DNA from: Solirubrobacteraceae bacterium
Lineage (GTDB): Bacteria > Actinomycetota > Thermoleophilia > Solirubrobacterales > Solirubrobacteraceae
Direction: 5' to 3'
Length of the DNA stretch: 64,000 nt
Assembly (NCBI GenBank): GCA_025934395.1
Contig: JAICYC010000004.1
Location: 1-64,000 of the forward strand
Shown here: positions 34,741 to 44,826 of the stretch, one piece after another
How the letters are laid out: each line of letters opens with the position of its first letter
How positions within the stretch are numbered: position 1 is the stretch's first letter
The notes under the pieces: model-generated
Seen by the model: the letters and a program-made list of their open reading frames with translations, nothing else
Databases searched by the model: none
Told to the model about the DNA's origin: nothing
Position numbers and translations under genes: made by a program

Positions 34741-36517
34741 ACGCCTGCGCGGGGCGCTTGCGCGCGCCCCGCGCATGTCGTGGCTGGCGCTCGGCGCGAT
34801 CCTCGCGGTGGCGCTCGGCCTGCGCGTCTGGGGGATCCGCCAGGGGCTGCCCTTCGCGTACAACAGCGACGAGGCGGACCACTTCGTGCCGCACGCCGTC
34901 GCGATGTTCCGTGACGGCACGCTGAACCCGCACTACTTCGCCAACCCGCCCGGCTACACGTACGTACTGCACTTCGCGTTCGGACTGTGGTTCGGGGGTG
35001 GCAAAGCGGTCCTGCACGCCTATCAGCTGGATCCCGCGCAGCTGTACACGCTCGCGCGGGTGATCGCGGCGGTGCTCGGCACCGCCGCGGTGTGGCTCCT
35101 GTACGTAACCGGCGCGCGGCTCTTCGGGCGCGGCGTGGGTCTGCTCGCAGCCGCGCTACAGGCGGTGGCGTTCCTGCCGGTCTTCTACGCGCACCTGGCG
35201 CTCAACGACGCCCCCACGCTCGCACCGCTCACGCTCTCGCTGCTCGGCACCGCGGGGGTCCTTCGCGACGGCCGGGCGCGCCACCACGCGCTCGCCGGGA
35301 TCGGCCTCGGGCTTGCGTGCGCGTTCAAGTACACCGCCGGGATCGTCGTGGTCCCGTATCTGGCCGCGGTCGTGATGCAGCGCCGCGAGGGCGGTGCTGC
35401 CGCGCTCGTCCCGGCGCTGCGCGGGCTCGCCCTCGCGGCGGGATGCGCGCTGCTCGCGTTCGCGATCGCCAACCCCTACGCATTGCTCGACTACCACAGC
35501 TTCCGTCACGAACTCTCCCACCAGTCCTCGCTCTCCGCCGAATCGCAGGGGAAGCTCGGCGCCCCGCGCAGCGGCGGGCTCGTCTACTACCTGTGGGCGC
35601 TCACCTGGGGGCTCGGCTGGGTACCCGCGATCGCCGCGCTCCTCGGCGCGTTGCTCGTCTGGTGGCGGAGGCGCGCTCTCTGGTTCGCGCTCGTGCCCGG
35701 CCCGCTCGCCTTCCTGGTGTTCATGGGCCTCCAGGGCCGGTACTTCGGGCGCTGGCTGATGCCGATCCTGCCGATCCTTTGCCTGCTCGCCGCATATGCG
35801 ATCGCCTGCGGGGCCGGAGCGGTCGCGGCCCGCGCGGAGCGCGCCGGCCGTGCGAGCGGCGGGCGCGGCGGCCGGCCGCGGCCCGCGCGCGTGGCGGCGG
35901 CGGTGGGGGCGATCCTGCTGGTCCTCCAGGGTGCGGCCTACAGCGTCCACAGCGGGATGGTGCTCTCGCGCACCGATACCCGCACGATCGCGAGGCGCTG
36001 GCTGCTCGCCCACGTGCCCGCGGGGAGCCCGATCGTGGTGGAGCCGATCTCGCCCGACGAATGGGCCCACCAGACCCGTCCCGGCACCTCGACGGCGTCC
36101 AACCCGCAACGCTGGAACAAGTACCCCTCGCTGCTGCCGCGGATCGACGCCGCCGGTGCGCTCACGGCGTCCCTCGGCCCGCAGGTCACGATCGAGAACT
36201 ACGAGCGCACGCTCGCGCCCGCGCTGATCGGCTACTACCTCGAGCACGGCTACTGCTGGGTCGTGAGCGGCTCCACCCAGGCCGGCCGCGCGTTCGCCCA
36301 CCAAGCCGCAGCGCCACTCGCGGTCGCCTACTACCGGGCGCTCGCGCGGGCAGGCACGATCGCCTTCGCGGCCTCGCCCTATCGCCGCGGAGCCGGGCCG
36401 GTGGCGTTCAACTTCGATTGGAGCTTCGACTACTACCCGCTCGCGTACGAGCGGCCAGGGCCCTACGTGACGGTGTACCGCCTGCATGGCGGCAGGTGCT
36501 CGCGGGCGCCCGCCTAG
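34727..36517 (+). CDS. GT39-type membrane glycosyltransferase
   Basis: 596-residue multi-pass protein of the GT-C superfamily (PMT/ArnT-like). The first loop after helix 1 has NSDEADHFVPHAVAMFRDGTLNPHY, carrying the expected acidic DE pair, followed by PPGYTYVLHF, a PMT_2-type feature. Many hydrophobic helices alternate with Arg-rich loops; the C-terminal about 180 residues form a soluble domain. It overlaps the preceding GT-C gene by 14 nt, so both are made from one mRNA. With the divergent GT2, methyltransferase and flippase it probably builds a lipid-linked or protein-linked surface glycan; the acceptor is unknown. Confidence 0.82.
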   Translation: MRTAERLRGALARAPRMSWLALGAILAVALGLRVWGIRQGLPFAYNSDEADHFVPHAVAMFRDGTLNPHYFANPPGYTYVLHFAFGLWFGGGKAVLHAYQLDPAQLYTLARVIAAVLGTAAVWLLYVTGARLFGRGVGLLAAALQAVAFLPVFYAHLALNDAPTLAPLTLSLLGTAGVLRDGRARHHALAGIGLGLACAFKYTAGIVVVPYLAAVVMQRREGGAAALVPALRGLALAAGCALLAFAIANPYALLDYHSFRHELSHQSSLSAESQGKLGAPRSGGLVYYLWALTWGLGWVPAIAALLGALLVWWRRRALWFALVPGPLAFLVFMGLQGRYFGRWLMPILPILCLLAAYAIACGAGAVAARAERAGRASGGRGGRPRPARVAAAVGAILLVLQGAAYSVHSGMVLSRTDTRTIARRWLLAHVPAGSPIVVEPISPDEWAHQTRPGTSTASNPQRWNKYPSLLPRIDAAGALTASLGPQVTIENYERTLAPALIGYYLEHGYCWVVSGSTQAGRAFAHQAAAPLAVAYYRALARAGTIAFAASPYRRGAGPVAFNFDWSFDYYPLAYERPGPYVTVYRLHGGRCSRAPA

Positions 36518-36564
36518 GCTCTGCAACCGGGCGTCGCGTCACCGGTCGCGCGCGGAGCCACAGA

Positions 36565-36570
36565 TATCCT
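36565..36570 (+). promoter_or_regulatory. -10-like TATCCT for ribD
   Basis: TATCCT ends 9 nt before ATG 36580. The whole gap from the preceding gene is only 62 bp and contains no FMN riboswitch, so riboflavin synthesis is either constitutive here or controlled otherwise. Confidence 0.45.
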
Positions 36571-36579
36571 GGATGCGCC

Positions 36580-37716
36580 ATGGCAGGCTGCACCCAGACC
36601 GACATGACCCACCTCGCCCGAGCGATCGAGCTCGCCGCGAGGGGCACGGGCGCCGTCAGGCCGAACCCCGTGGTGGGTGCCGTGGTGGCCCGCGACGGCG
36701 AGGTCATCGGCGAGGGCTGGCACGAGCGCTACGGCGGTGCGCACGCCGAGGTCAACGCGATCGAGGCCTGTGGCCTGGCCGAGCTCGGGGACGCGACGCT
36801 GTACGTCTCCCAGGAGCCCTGCTGCCACGAGGGCAAGACGCCACCGTGCACCGACGCGATCCTGCAGGCGGGCATCAGGCGCGTGGTGGTGGCCTCTGAC
36901 GATCCCAGCGAGAAGGCGTCCGGTCGCGGCCTCGGGATCCTCCGCGACGAGGGCGTCGAGGTGGTGGTCCTCGCCGACGGAGAGCTCGCGCTGAGCGCAC
37001 GGCTGCTCAACCAGGCGTTTCGCAAGCACGCGCGCGTGGGCCGACCGTGGGTGCTGTTCAAGTCGGCGATGACGCTCGACGGCAAGGTCGCCACGCGCTC
37101 CGGCGACTCGCAGTGGATCAGCGGCGAGGCCAGCCGCGACCTCGCGCATCGCTGGCGGGCGTCCGTGGACGCCGTCGTGGTCGGGATCGGCACCGCGCTC
37201 GCCGACGATCCGCAGCTGACCGCCCGGCCGAGCGGCCTGCCCGCAGACGCCGAGTCCCAGCCGCGGCGGGTCGTGTTCGACTCGCTTGCTCGGCTCCCGC
37301 CGTCCTCCCAGCTCGCGGCGGCCGCCGCCGAGGTCCCGTTGATCGTGATCGTCTCGCGCGCTGCGCCCCGGGCCGAGATCGACGCCCTCGAGGCCGCAGG
37401 CGCCCAGGTCTTCGTCGCGACCGGCGAGAACGAGCCCGCCCGCGTGCGCTCGGGGCTCGACCAGCTCGGCGCGCTCGGCGTGGCCTCGGTCCTGCTCGAG
37501 GGGGGCCCGCATCTCGCGGGCGCGTTCCTCGACGCGGGCGAGATCGACGAGCTGCGGCTGTTCCTCGCGCCCCTGCTGCTCGGCGGCAGCGCAGCGCGCG
37601 ACCCGCTGGAGGGCGAAGGGGTGGAGCGCATCTCGGAGGCCTTGCACGCGCTCACGTTCGGCTGTGAGAGCGTCGGGGAGGACCTGCTCATCTCTGCGCG
37701 GCTGCACGAGTGGTGA
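36580..37716 (+). CDS. ribD: Riboflavin biosynthesis deaminase/reductase RibD
   Basis: Bifunctional enzyme performing the second and third steps from GTP: deamination of the diaminopyrimidine then reduction of the ribosyl side chain. Start ATG 36580 lies inside a longer track ORF; 378 residues. N-terminal cytidine-deaminase domain with AHAEVNAIE and the zinc motif EPCCHEGKTPPC; C-terminal reductase domain with KSAMTLDGKVATRSGDSQWISG and LLEGGPHLAGAFL. First gene of the ribD-ribE-ribBA-ribH operon. Confidence 0.96.
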   Translation: MAGCTQTDMTHLARAIELAARGTGAVRPNPVVGAVVARDGEVIGEGWHERYGGAHAEVNAIEACGLAELGDATLYVSQEPCCHEGKTPPCTDAILQAGIRRVVVASDDPSEKASGRGLGILRDEGVEVVVLADGELALSARLLNQAFRKHARVGRPWVLFKSAMTLDGKVATRSGDSQWISGEASRDLAHRWRASVDAVVVGIGTALADDPQLTARPSGLPADAESQPRRVVFDSLARLPPSSQLAAAAAEVPLIVIVSRAAPRAEIDALEAAGAQVFVATGENEPARVRSGLDQLGALGVASVLLEGGPHLAGAFLDAGEIDELRLFLAPLLLGGSAARDPLEGEGVERISEALHALTFGCESVGEDLLISARLHEW

Positions 37717-37732
37717 GCGAGGGCGGGGACGC

Positions 37733-38334
<602 letters not shown>

Positions 38335-38338
<4 letters not shown>

Positions 38339-39642
38339 GCCGAGCCGGTACCGCAACCCCGTTCGCCACGATCGAGCACGCGATCGAGCAGATCCGCCAG
38401 GGGCGGATGGTGATCGTCTGCGACGACGAGGATCGCGAGAACGAGGGCGACCTCACGCTCGCGGCGCAGTTCGCCACCCCCGAGGCGATCAACTTCATGG
38501 CCAAGGAGGGGCGCGGGCTGATCTGTCTCTCGCTGACGCCCGAGCGCTGCGACGAGCTCGGTCTGGATTTGATGGCCGCCAAGAACGAGTCGGCGTTCGA
38601 AACGCCGTTCACGGTCTCGATCGAGGCCCGCGAAGGTGTCACCACGGGGATCTCCGCACACGATCGCGCCCACACGATCCAGGTCGCGATCGACCCCGAG
38701 ACCCGGCCCCGCGACCTCGTCCAGCCCGGGCACGTGTTCCCGCTCAAGAGCCGCGCCGGCGGGGTGCTCGAGCGCGCCGGGCAGACGGAGGCGGCGGTCG
38801 ACCTCGCACGCCTCGCCGGCCTGAACCCCGCCGGGGTGATCTGCGAGGTTATGAACGACGACGGCACGATGGCGCGCGTGCCCGACCTGGTCTCCTACTG
38901 CGAGCAGCACGACCTGTGCATGGTCACGGTCGCCGATCTGATCGCCTACCGGCGGCGCCACGACAAGCTCGTGGAACGGGTGGTCGACACCCGCCTGCCG
39001 ACGACGTTCGGCGACTTCGAGGCGGTCGGCTACAGATCGCTCGTGGACGCCAAGCACCACGTCGCGCTCGTGAAGGGACAGATCGCCGGCCAGAGCGACG
39101 TGCTCGTGCGGGTGCACTCGGAGTGCCTCACCGGAGACGTGTTCCACTCGCTGCGATGCGACTGCGGCGAGCAGCTCGAATCGGCGCTCTCGATGATCGA
39201 GCGGGAGGGCTGCGGGGTGCTGCTCTACCTCTCCCAGGAGGGCCGCGGGATCGGGCTGCTCAACAAGCTGCGTGCGTATCGCCTCCAGGAGGAGGGGCTC
39301 GACACCGTCGAGGCCAACGAGCGGCTCGGCCTGCCCGCGGACCTGCGCGACTACGGCATCGGTGCGCAGATCCTCGTCGATCTCGGCCTGTCCTCGATCC
39401 GGATCCTCACCAACAACCCGAAGAAGATCCGCGGGCTCGAGGGCTACGGCCTGTCCGTCAGCGGCCAGATCCCGATCGAGCACGCGCCCAACGAGCACAA
39501 CGCCGCGTACATGCGCACGAAGGCCGAGCGGATGGGGCACATCCTCCACCACCAGGGGCTGAACCTCGAAGAGAGCCCGCTGCACAACCGCCGCGCCAGC
39601 GATCCCGAACCGGGGGTCGAGGGCGACGGGCCGGGCGCATGA
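38335..39642 (+). CDS. ribBA: Bifunctional DHBP synthase / GTP cyclohydrolase II
   Basis: Fusion supplying both riboflavin precursors: the N-terminal half makes 3,4-dihydroxy-2-butanone 4-phosphate from ribulose 5-phosphate, the C-terminal half opens GTP. 435 residues from ATG 38335. DHBPS motifs [15 protein letters not shown] and [14 protein letters not shown] are at the N terminus; GTP cyclohydrolase II motifs [20 protein letters not shown] (zinc cysteines) and [11 protein letters not shown] at residues about 260-310. A 25-residue variable tail follows. Overlaps ribH by 4 nt. Confidence 0.97.
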
Positions 39643-40073
39643 GCGAGCGCTACGCGATCGCGATCGGGCGCTTCTACGAGGACCTCGCGGAGCGTTTGCT
39701 CGCAGGGGCGCTCCGGGTGTTCTCGGCGCACGGGCACGAGCAGGTCGCCTGCTACGACGTCCCGGGCGCGTTCGAGCTCCCGCTCGCCGCGCGCTACCTC
39801 GCAGACGCGGGCTTCGCGGGCGTGGCGTGCCTGGGCGCGGTGATCCGCGGCGAGACCGACCACTACGACTTCGTGTGCGCCGAGGCGGCATCGGGGATCA
39901 TGCGCGTGCAGCTCGACACGGGCGTGCCGTGCGCGTTCGGGGTGCTGACGTGCGAGACGATGGAGCAGGCGCTCGCCCGCACCGGCGGCGGCAAGCGCGA
40001 CCAGGGGGGCCACGCCGCCGAGGCGGTGCTGCGAATGGCTGCCCTGAAGGGCGAGGCCGCCGCCGCTCGCTAG
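39639..40073 (+). CDS. ribH: 6,7-dimethyl-8-ribityllumazine synthase
   Basis: Penultimate step, condensing the pyrimidine and the butanone phosphate. 144 residues, with [35 protein letters not shown] and [17 protein letters not shown], whose His is the catalytic one. The [18 protein letters not shown] segment near the C terminus is conserved. Last gene of the riboflavin operon; its stop codon forms the first three bases of the rpmB -10-like element. Confidence 0.96.
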   Translation: MSERYAIAIGRFYEDLAERLLAGALRVFSAHGHEQVACYDVPGAFELPLAARYLADAGFAGVACLGAVIRGETDHYDFVCAEAASGIMRVQLDTGVPCAFGVLTCETMEQALARTGGGKRDQGGHAAEAVLRMAALKGEAAAAR

Positions 40074-40076
40074 ACT
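40071..40076 (+). promoter_or_regulatory. -10-like TAGACT for rpmB (leaderless spacing)
   Basis: TAGACT, whose TAG is the ribH stop, ends exactly 6 nt before ATG 40083. The gap gcgccg has no Shine-Dalgarno. Confidence 0.5.
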
Positions 40077-40082
40077 GCGCCG

Positions 40083-40274
40083 ATGGCCAAGGTGTGTCAC
40101 AGCTGCGGGAAGGGCCCATCGTTCGGGCAGAGCCGCAGCCACTCGATGGTCGCGACCAAGCGTCGCTTCGATCCGAACCTGCAGAAGGTTCGGATCGTGG
40201 TCGGCAAGGCGCCCCGCCGTGTGTACGTGTGCACGAGGTGCCTCAAAGCCGGCAAGGTGATGAAGGCCCTCTGA
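40083..40274 (+). CDS. rpmB: 50S ribosomal protein L28
   Basis: 63-residue L28. It begins AKVCHSCGKGPSFGQ and retains two CXXC pairs (CHSC, CTRC), so this is a zinc-binding form. SMVATKRRFDPNLQKVRI is the conserved rRNA-contact region. It stands before the fakA-like gene and recG, a common neighbourhood in Gram-positive bacteria, though the Asp23-family gene often found between rpmB and fakA is missing. Confidence 0.96.
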   Translation: MAKVCHSCGKGPSFGQSRSHSMVATKRRFDPNLQKVRIVVGKAPRRVYVCTRCLKAGKVMKAL

Positions 40275-40319
40275 CGCGAGCCGCCGCAGGCACGCGCAGG
40301 GCGCTGATCCCCGCCGAGT

Positions 40320-40325
40320 GATAGT
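40320..40325 (+). promoter_or_regulatory. -10-like GATAGT for the fakA-like gene
   Basis: GATAGT ends 9 nt before GTG 40335 in a 60-bp gap after rpmB. No Shine-Dalgarno is seen. Confidence 0.35.
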
Positions 40326-40334
40326 GGTGTCGCT

Positions 40335-42023
40335 GTGAGCGATACCAACCTGGTGCGCTTCCGCGCAGCGGTCGCGGGCGCGCTGGCCCACCTGGAATCC
40401 CGCCGGGAGGAGGTCAACGACCTCAACGTGTTCCCGGTTGCCGACGGCGACACCGGCGACAACATGGCCCTCACCCTGAGCGCCGTGCTGGACGAGCTCG
40501 ACCGCCTGCTCGAAGGCGACGAGCGCACGATCGACGAAATCGGGCGCGAGGAGATCGTCGGCTCGGTCGCCCGCGCGGCGCTGCTCGGCGCGCGGGGCAA
40601 CTCGGGGGTGATCCTCTCCCAGCTGATCCGCGGCGCCGCCGAGGAGCTCGTCAGCCGCCCCGGCCAGCTGATCGACGCACCGCTGATCGGGGCGGCGCTG
40701 TCCCATGCGGCCGACCGGGCGTACTCGTCCGTGCGCGAGCCCGCCGAGGGAACGATGCTCACGGTCGCGCGCGAGATGGCCCACCAGATCGTCACCGACG
40801 TCGCGCACTCCTCCGAGAACCCGCGGCTCGGCTCCGGGACCGCGCCCGACGAGCAGGACCACCTGATCGCGGGAGCGCTCGAGCGCGCCATCGAGGCCGG
40901 GCAGGAGTCGGTGCGGCGCAGCCCCGAGCTGCTCGCAGCGCTGCGCGACGCGGGCGTGGTCGACGCGGGCGGCTATGGGCTCACGATCATCTTCGCCGGG
41001 GTCGTCGCTGCGCTGCGCGGCGAGGATCCGCCCGAGCTCGACCACCACGCGCCCGCCCGCATCACGCACCCCGAGCATTCGTCGATGACGTTCCGCTTCT
41101 GCACCAACTTCGCCGTCACCGGCTCCGGGCTGACCGCGAGCACGTTCGTCGGGCCGCTCGAGGCGCTCGGCGACTCGGTGCTTGTGGTGGGCGACGAGAC
41201 CACCCTGAAGGTGCACCTGCACACCGACGAGCCGGAGCGAGCCACGGCGCTGTTCGACGAGGTCGGCGAGGTCTCGCGCCTGGACGTCGCCGACATGCGC
41301 GCGCAGGTCGCCGACCGCGACGGCCGCCTCGCCCACGGCGGCGACGGGCCGAACGCCGCCGTGCCCGGCGCCGGAGCCCCTGGCCGGTGCGCCGCCGTGG
41401 CCGTTGCGAGCGGCGAGGGGCTGCGCGAGATGTTCGGCGAGCTCGGCGTCCACACGGTCGACGGCGGCCCGACGCTGAACCCCTCCACGTACGACCTGCT
41501 CGCGGCGATCCACGAAGTGCCCGCCGAGGAGGTCGTGCTGCTCCCCAACAGCGCGAACGTGATCATGGCCGCCGAGCACGCGGCAAGGCTGTCGGACAAG
41601 CAGGTCATGGTGGCGAAGACCACCAGCCAGCAGGCCGGCCTGGCGGCGGCGGTCGCGCTCGCGTCCGACCGCAGCGTGGAGGAGAACGGACAGGCGGTCG
41701 AAGAGGCGCTCGAACGGATCCGCACCGGCGCAGTGGCGGGCGCCGCGCGCGACGACGCCCAGGGACGCTTCAGCGCAGGCGATGCGGTGGGGTTCGTCGA
41801 GGACGAGGTGCGCGCCTGGGGGGACCCCCGCGCGACCCTGCGCTCGGTTCTCGGCGAGCTCGCCGCCGTGGACGGCGACGGCGCCGAGCTGCTCACGGTG
41901 CTGGCCGGCGAGGACGCGCCGCTCTCCGGTGAGGAGGTCGAGAACCTGCTCGACGGGGATGTCGAGCTCGAGCTGCGCTACGGCGGGCAGAGCGCCTACT
42001 GGTGGCTCGTGCTCGCCGAGTAG
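40335..42023 (+). CDS. fakA: FakA-like DAK2-domain kinase (fatty acid kinase ATP-binding subunit)
   Basis: 562-residue protein with an N-terminal DAK2/DhaL ATP-binding domain: NVFPVADGDTGDNMALTL carries the Mg-coordinating aspartates, and LLGARGNSGVILSQLIRGAAE and DAGVVDAGGYGLTI follow. The C-terminal half (from about residue 330) resembles the DegV-partner/dimerisation region of FakA. In Firmicutes FakA phosphorylates fatty acids bound by FakB (DegV) for phospholipid synthesis with PlsX/PlsY; plsX is 6 kb downstream here. No fakB is in the window. The location before recG is conserved across phyla. Confidence 0.85.
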   Translation: MSDTNLVRFRAAVAGALAHLESRREEVNDLNVFPVADGDTGDNMALTLSAVLDELDRLLEGDERTIDEIGREEIVGSVARAALLGARGNSGVILSQLIRGAAEELVSRPGQLIDAPLIGAALSHAADRAYSSVREPAEGTMLTVAREMAHQIVTDVAHSSENPRLGSGTAPDEQDHLIAGALERAIEAGQESVRRSPELLAALRDAGVVDAGGYGLTIIFAGVVAALRGEDPPELDHHAPARITHPEHSSMTFRFCTNFAVTGSGLTASTFVGPLEALGDSVLVVGDETTLKVHLHTDEPERATALFDEVGEVSRLDVADMRAQVADRDGRLAHGGDGPNAAVPGAGAPGRCAAVAVASGEGLREMFGELGVHTVDGGPTLNPSTYDLLAAIHEVPAEEVVLLPNSANVIMAAEHAARLSDKQVMVAKTTSQQAGLAAAVALASDRSVEENGQAVEEALERIRTGAVAGAARDDAQGRFSAGDAVGFVEDEVRAWGDPRATLRSVLGELAAVDGDGAELLTVLAGEDAPLSGEEVENLLDGDVELELRYGGQSAYWWLVLAE

Positions 42024-42048
42024 GCCCGTTACGACCGCCGCGCGCACG

Positions 42049-44262
42049 ATGATCCCGCGCGACATGGCGGCACCCGCGCTCCAGGACCCGGCGCGAGCCG
42101 GCGCTCAGACAGGCGCGGGCCCGCTCGCATTCGCCTCGACGCGCGCGCTCGAGCGAGAGGAGATGCTCGACGCGCCGCTGCGCTGGCCGGCTGCCTCGCG
42201 CCTGCGCGCGCCGTTGCGGGCGCCCTCCAAGCGCGCCGCCGGCGGCCTTGCGACGCTCGGGCTCGCGAGCGTGGGCGACCTGCTCGAGCACCTGCCCGCC
42301 GACAGCCGGGCGGCGAGCACCGTGGCGGGCCTCGGCCGCGACGAGCAGGCGACCGTGAGCGTCGAGGTTCGCACGATCTCCGCACGCCCCGTCCGCCGCC
42401 GTGGCATGCGCCCGCTCGTGCAGGCAACCGTGTTCGACGCGACCGCGACGATGCGGGCGACGTTCTTCAACCAGCCGTGGCTCGTAGCGCGCTACCCGCC
42501 CGGAACCCGGCTGCTGCTGCACGGCAAGGCCGACGGCCGGGGCGGCTTCCGCGTCTCACATCACGCGCTCGCCGCCGAGATCGGAACGGACGCGCAGGCC
42601 CCGCACGAGGTGGCCCACTACCCCGCCTCCGAGGGCATCACCTCCACGCAGATCCTCGCCCTGGTCGCCGAGGCGCGCGACGCGCTCGCCGATGTCACGG
42701 AGCCGCTGCCGGGGCTGATGAGGGCGCAGGAGCGCCTGCCGACCCGCACCGACGCGCTCACCGCGATGCACTTCCCCCGCGAGGCAGAGGAGCGCGCGGA
42801 TGCCCGCGAGCGGCTCGCGTTCGACGAGCTGCTGCTCGCCCAGCTCGTGTTCATGCGCCGGCGGGCGGCGCGCGAGGAGCTGCGGGGGGCGCCCGTCCTG
42901 GACGAGCCGGCGGAGCTCACCGCCCGCTGGCTCGAGCAGGAGCTGCCGTTCGAGCTCACACCCGATCAGCGCGACGCGATCGCGCTTCTCGGCGAGGAGC
43001 TCGCGCGCGAGCGCCCGATGGAGCGGTTGTTGATGGGCGAGGTGGGCAGCGGCAAGACGGTGGTCGCGCTGTACGCGATGCTGCGCGCGGTCGAGCACGG
43101 GCGCCAGGCGGCGCTGATGGCTCCCACCGAGACGCTCGCCGAGCAGCACTTCGCGACGATCCAGCGGCTGCTCGGCAGCGAGCCGGTGGCGCTCGCGCTG
43201 CTCACCGGCTCCACGCCCGCAGCCCGGCGCGGCGACGTGCTCGGCAAGCTCGCGAGCGGCGAGCTGTCGCTCGTCGTCGGCACCCACGCCCTGATCGAGC
43301 CCGACGTGGCGTTCGCGGACCTCGCCGTGGCGGTGATCGACGAGCAGCACCGTTTCGGCGTGCGCCAGCGCGCGGCGTTGCAGCAGCGGACGCCCGAGCG
43401 GCCGCCGCACACGCTGCACATGACCGCGACGCCGATCCCGCGGACGCTCGCGCTCGCGCGTTACGGGGACCTCGACACGATCGCCCTGCGCGAACGGCCT
43501 GCGGGGCGTCCGCCGGTCGAGACCGTGCTCGTGGGCGGCGAGGCCGCGCGCGCAGACGCATACCAGCGCCTGCGTGCGGAGCTCGCGCGCGGCCGGCAGG
43601 CGTTCGTGGTCTGCCCGCTGATCGAGGAGGCGCAGGAGGGCGAGGCGGGCGGTGTGCCCGAGCCCGGCCTGCGGGCCGCCACCGCAGAGCTCGAGCGGCT
43701 GCGCGGGGGCGAGCTCGGCGGCTTCGAGCTCGCGCTCCTGCACGGCGGCATGCGCGCGCGTGACAAGCAGCAGGCGATGGCGGCGTTCGCCGCCGGCACG
43801 GCGCAGGTGCTCGTCGCCACCACGGTGATCGAGGTGGGCATCGACGTGCCCAACGCGACGGTGATGCTGATCGAGAACGCCGAGCGCTTCGGGATCTCGC
43901 AGCTTCACCAGCTGCGCGGTCGCGTGGGGCGCGGGGGGCACCGGGGCGTGTGCTTCCTCGCGGGGCCCGAGGGATCGGCGGGGTCGGCGCGCCTGCGCGC
44001 GCTCGCCGAGAACGACGACGGCTTCGCGCTCGCCGAGGTCGACCTGCGGCTGCGCAAGGAGGGCGAGCTGCTCGGCACGCGCCAGTCGGGCGCGGCGGGC
44101 GAGCTGAAGGTGGCGCGCCTGCCCGACGACGAGCACCTGCTCGCGCGGGCGCGCTCCTGCGCGGAAGGGATCGTCGGCGCCGACGCCGGGCTGCGGGCGC
44201 CCGAGCACGCGCTGCTCGCCGAAGCGCTGCACGCCGCGGCGAGCGAGCCGATCCCCGGTTAG
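42049..44262 (+). CDS. recG: ATP-dependent DNA helicase RecG
   Basis: Branch-migration helicase that regresses stalled forks. Start ATG 42049 (42064 also possible) gives 737 residues. N-terminal wedge/OB domain (GLATLGLASVGDLLEHLPADS, VSVEVRTISARPVRRRG), Walker A GEVGSGKTVVALYAML, the DEXH box VIDEQHRFGVRQRAALQ, MTATPIPRTLALARYGDLD, and C-terminal motifs VATTVIEVGIDVPNATVM, QLHQLRGRVGRG and the TRG/wedge-contact tail. A short Pro/Glu insertion (AQEGEAGGVPEPG) sits before the second helicase lobe. The rsmD ATG follows the stop directly. Confidence 0.96.
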   Translation: MIPRDMAAPALQDPARAGAQTGAGPLAFASTRALEREEMLDAPLRWPAASRLRAPLRAPSKRAAGGLATLGLASVGDLLEHLPADSRAASTVAGLGRDEQATVSVEVRTISARPVRRRGMRPLVQATVFDATATMRATFFNQPWLVARYPPGTRLLLHGKADGRGGFRVSHHALAAEIGTDAQAPHEVAHYPASEGITSTQILALVAEARDALADVTEPLPGLMRAQERLPTRTDALTAMHFPREAEERADARERLAFDELLLAQLVFMRRRAAREELRGAPVLDEPAELTARWLEQELPFELTPDQRDAIALLGEELARERPMERLLMGEVGSGKTVVALYAMLRAVEHGRQAALMAPTETLAEQHFATIQRLLGSEPVALALLTGSTPAARRGDVLGKLASGELSLVVGTHALIEPDVAFADLAVAVIDEQHRFGVRQRAALQQRTPERPPHTLHMTATPIPRTLALARYGDLDTIALRERPAGRPPVETVLVGGEAARADAYQRLRAELARGRQAFVVCPLIEEAQEGEAGGVPEPGLRAATAELERLRGGELGGFELALLHGGMRARDKQQAMAAFAAGTAQVLVATTVIEVGIDVPNATVMLIENAERFGISQLHQLRGRVGRGGHRGVCFLAGPEGSAGSARLRALAENDDGFALAEVDLRLRKEGELLGTRQSGAAGELKVARLPDDEHLLARARSCAEGIVGADAGLRAPEHALLAEALHAAASEPIPG

Positions 44263-44826
44263 ATGCGCGTCATCGCGGGACGGCTCGGGGGCCGGCGCCT
44301 GCAGGCGCCGGCGGGCCGCGGCACGCGCCCGACCTCCGACCGCGTGCGCGAGGCGCTGTTCGCGATGCTCGGGGACGTGGAGGGGGAGGTCGTGCTGGAC
44401 CTGTTCGCCGGCAGCGGTGCGCTCGGGATCGAGGCGCTCTCCCGCGGCGCGCTGCGCGCCGTGTTCGTGGAGCGCGACCGGCGCGCAGCCGGGGCCCTCG
44501 CGGCGAATCTGGCGGCGCTCGAGCTCACGCCTCCCGCGGCGGAGCTGCGGCGCGCGGACGCCCGCACGGCGCTCCGCACCGCGCGCGAGCGCGCGGAGAA
44601 ATACGATCTGGTGTTCATAGATCCTCCATATCGTCAGACGGGCGACTGGGAGACCCGGCTCGCGGCAGTCCTGCCCGAGCTGCTCGCGCCGGAAGCCCGC
44701 GTCGTCGTCGAGAGCGACCGCCGCACGCCGTCCGAGCTGAAGATGCCCGGCTCCGAGCGCGGGCCGACGCTCACGCACGAACGACGCTACGGCGACACCA
44801 CGATCACGATCCACCGATTCAGATGA
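44263..44826 (+). CDS. rsmD: 16S rRNA (guanine-966-N2)-methyltransferase
   Basis: Methylates G966 of 16S rRNA. 187 residues; MRVIAGRLGGRRLQAPAGRGTRPTSD is the family N terminus, VVLDLFAGSGALGIEALSRGA binds SAM, and VFIDPPYRQ is the catalytic DPPY motif. It abuts recG and overlaps coaD by 4 nt (ATGA). The rsmD-coaD pairing is widely conserved. Confidence 0.96.
   Translation: MRVIAGRLGGRRLQAPAGRGTRPTSDRVREALFAMLGDVEGEVVLDLFAGSGALGIEALSRGALRAVFVERDRRAAGALAANLAALELTPPAAELRRADARTALRTARERAEKYDLVFIDPPYRQTGDWETRLAAVLPELLAPEARVVVESDRRTPSELKMPGSERGPTLTHERRYGDTTITIHRFR

Noticed and set aside
36518-36579. FMN riboswitch upstream of ribD
   Set aside because: The gap is 62 bp, far too short, and lacks the conserved RFN-element blocks.
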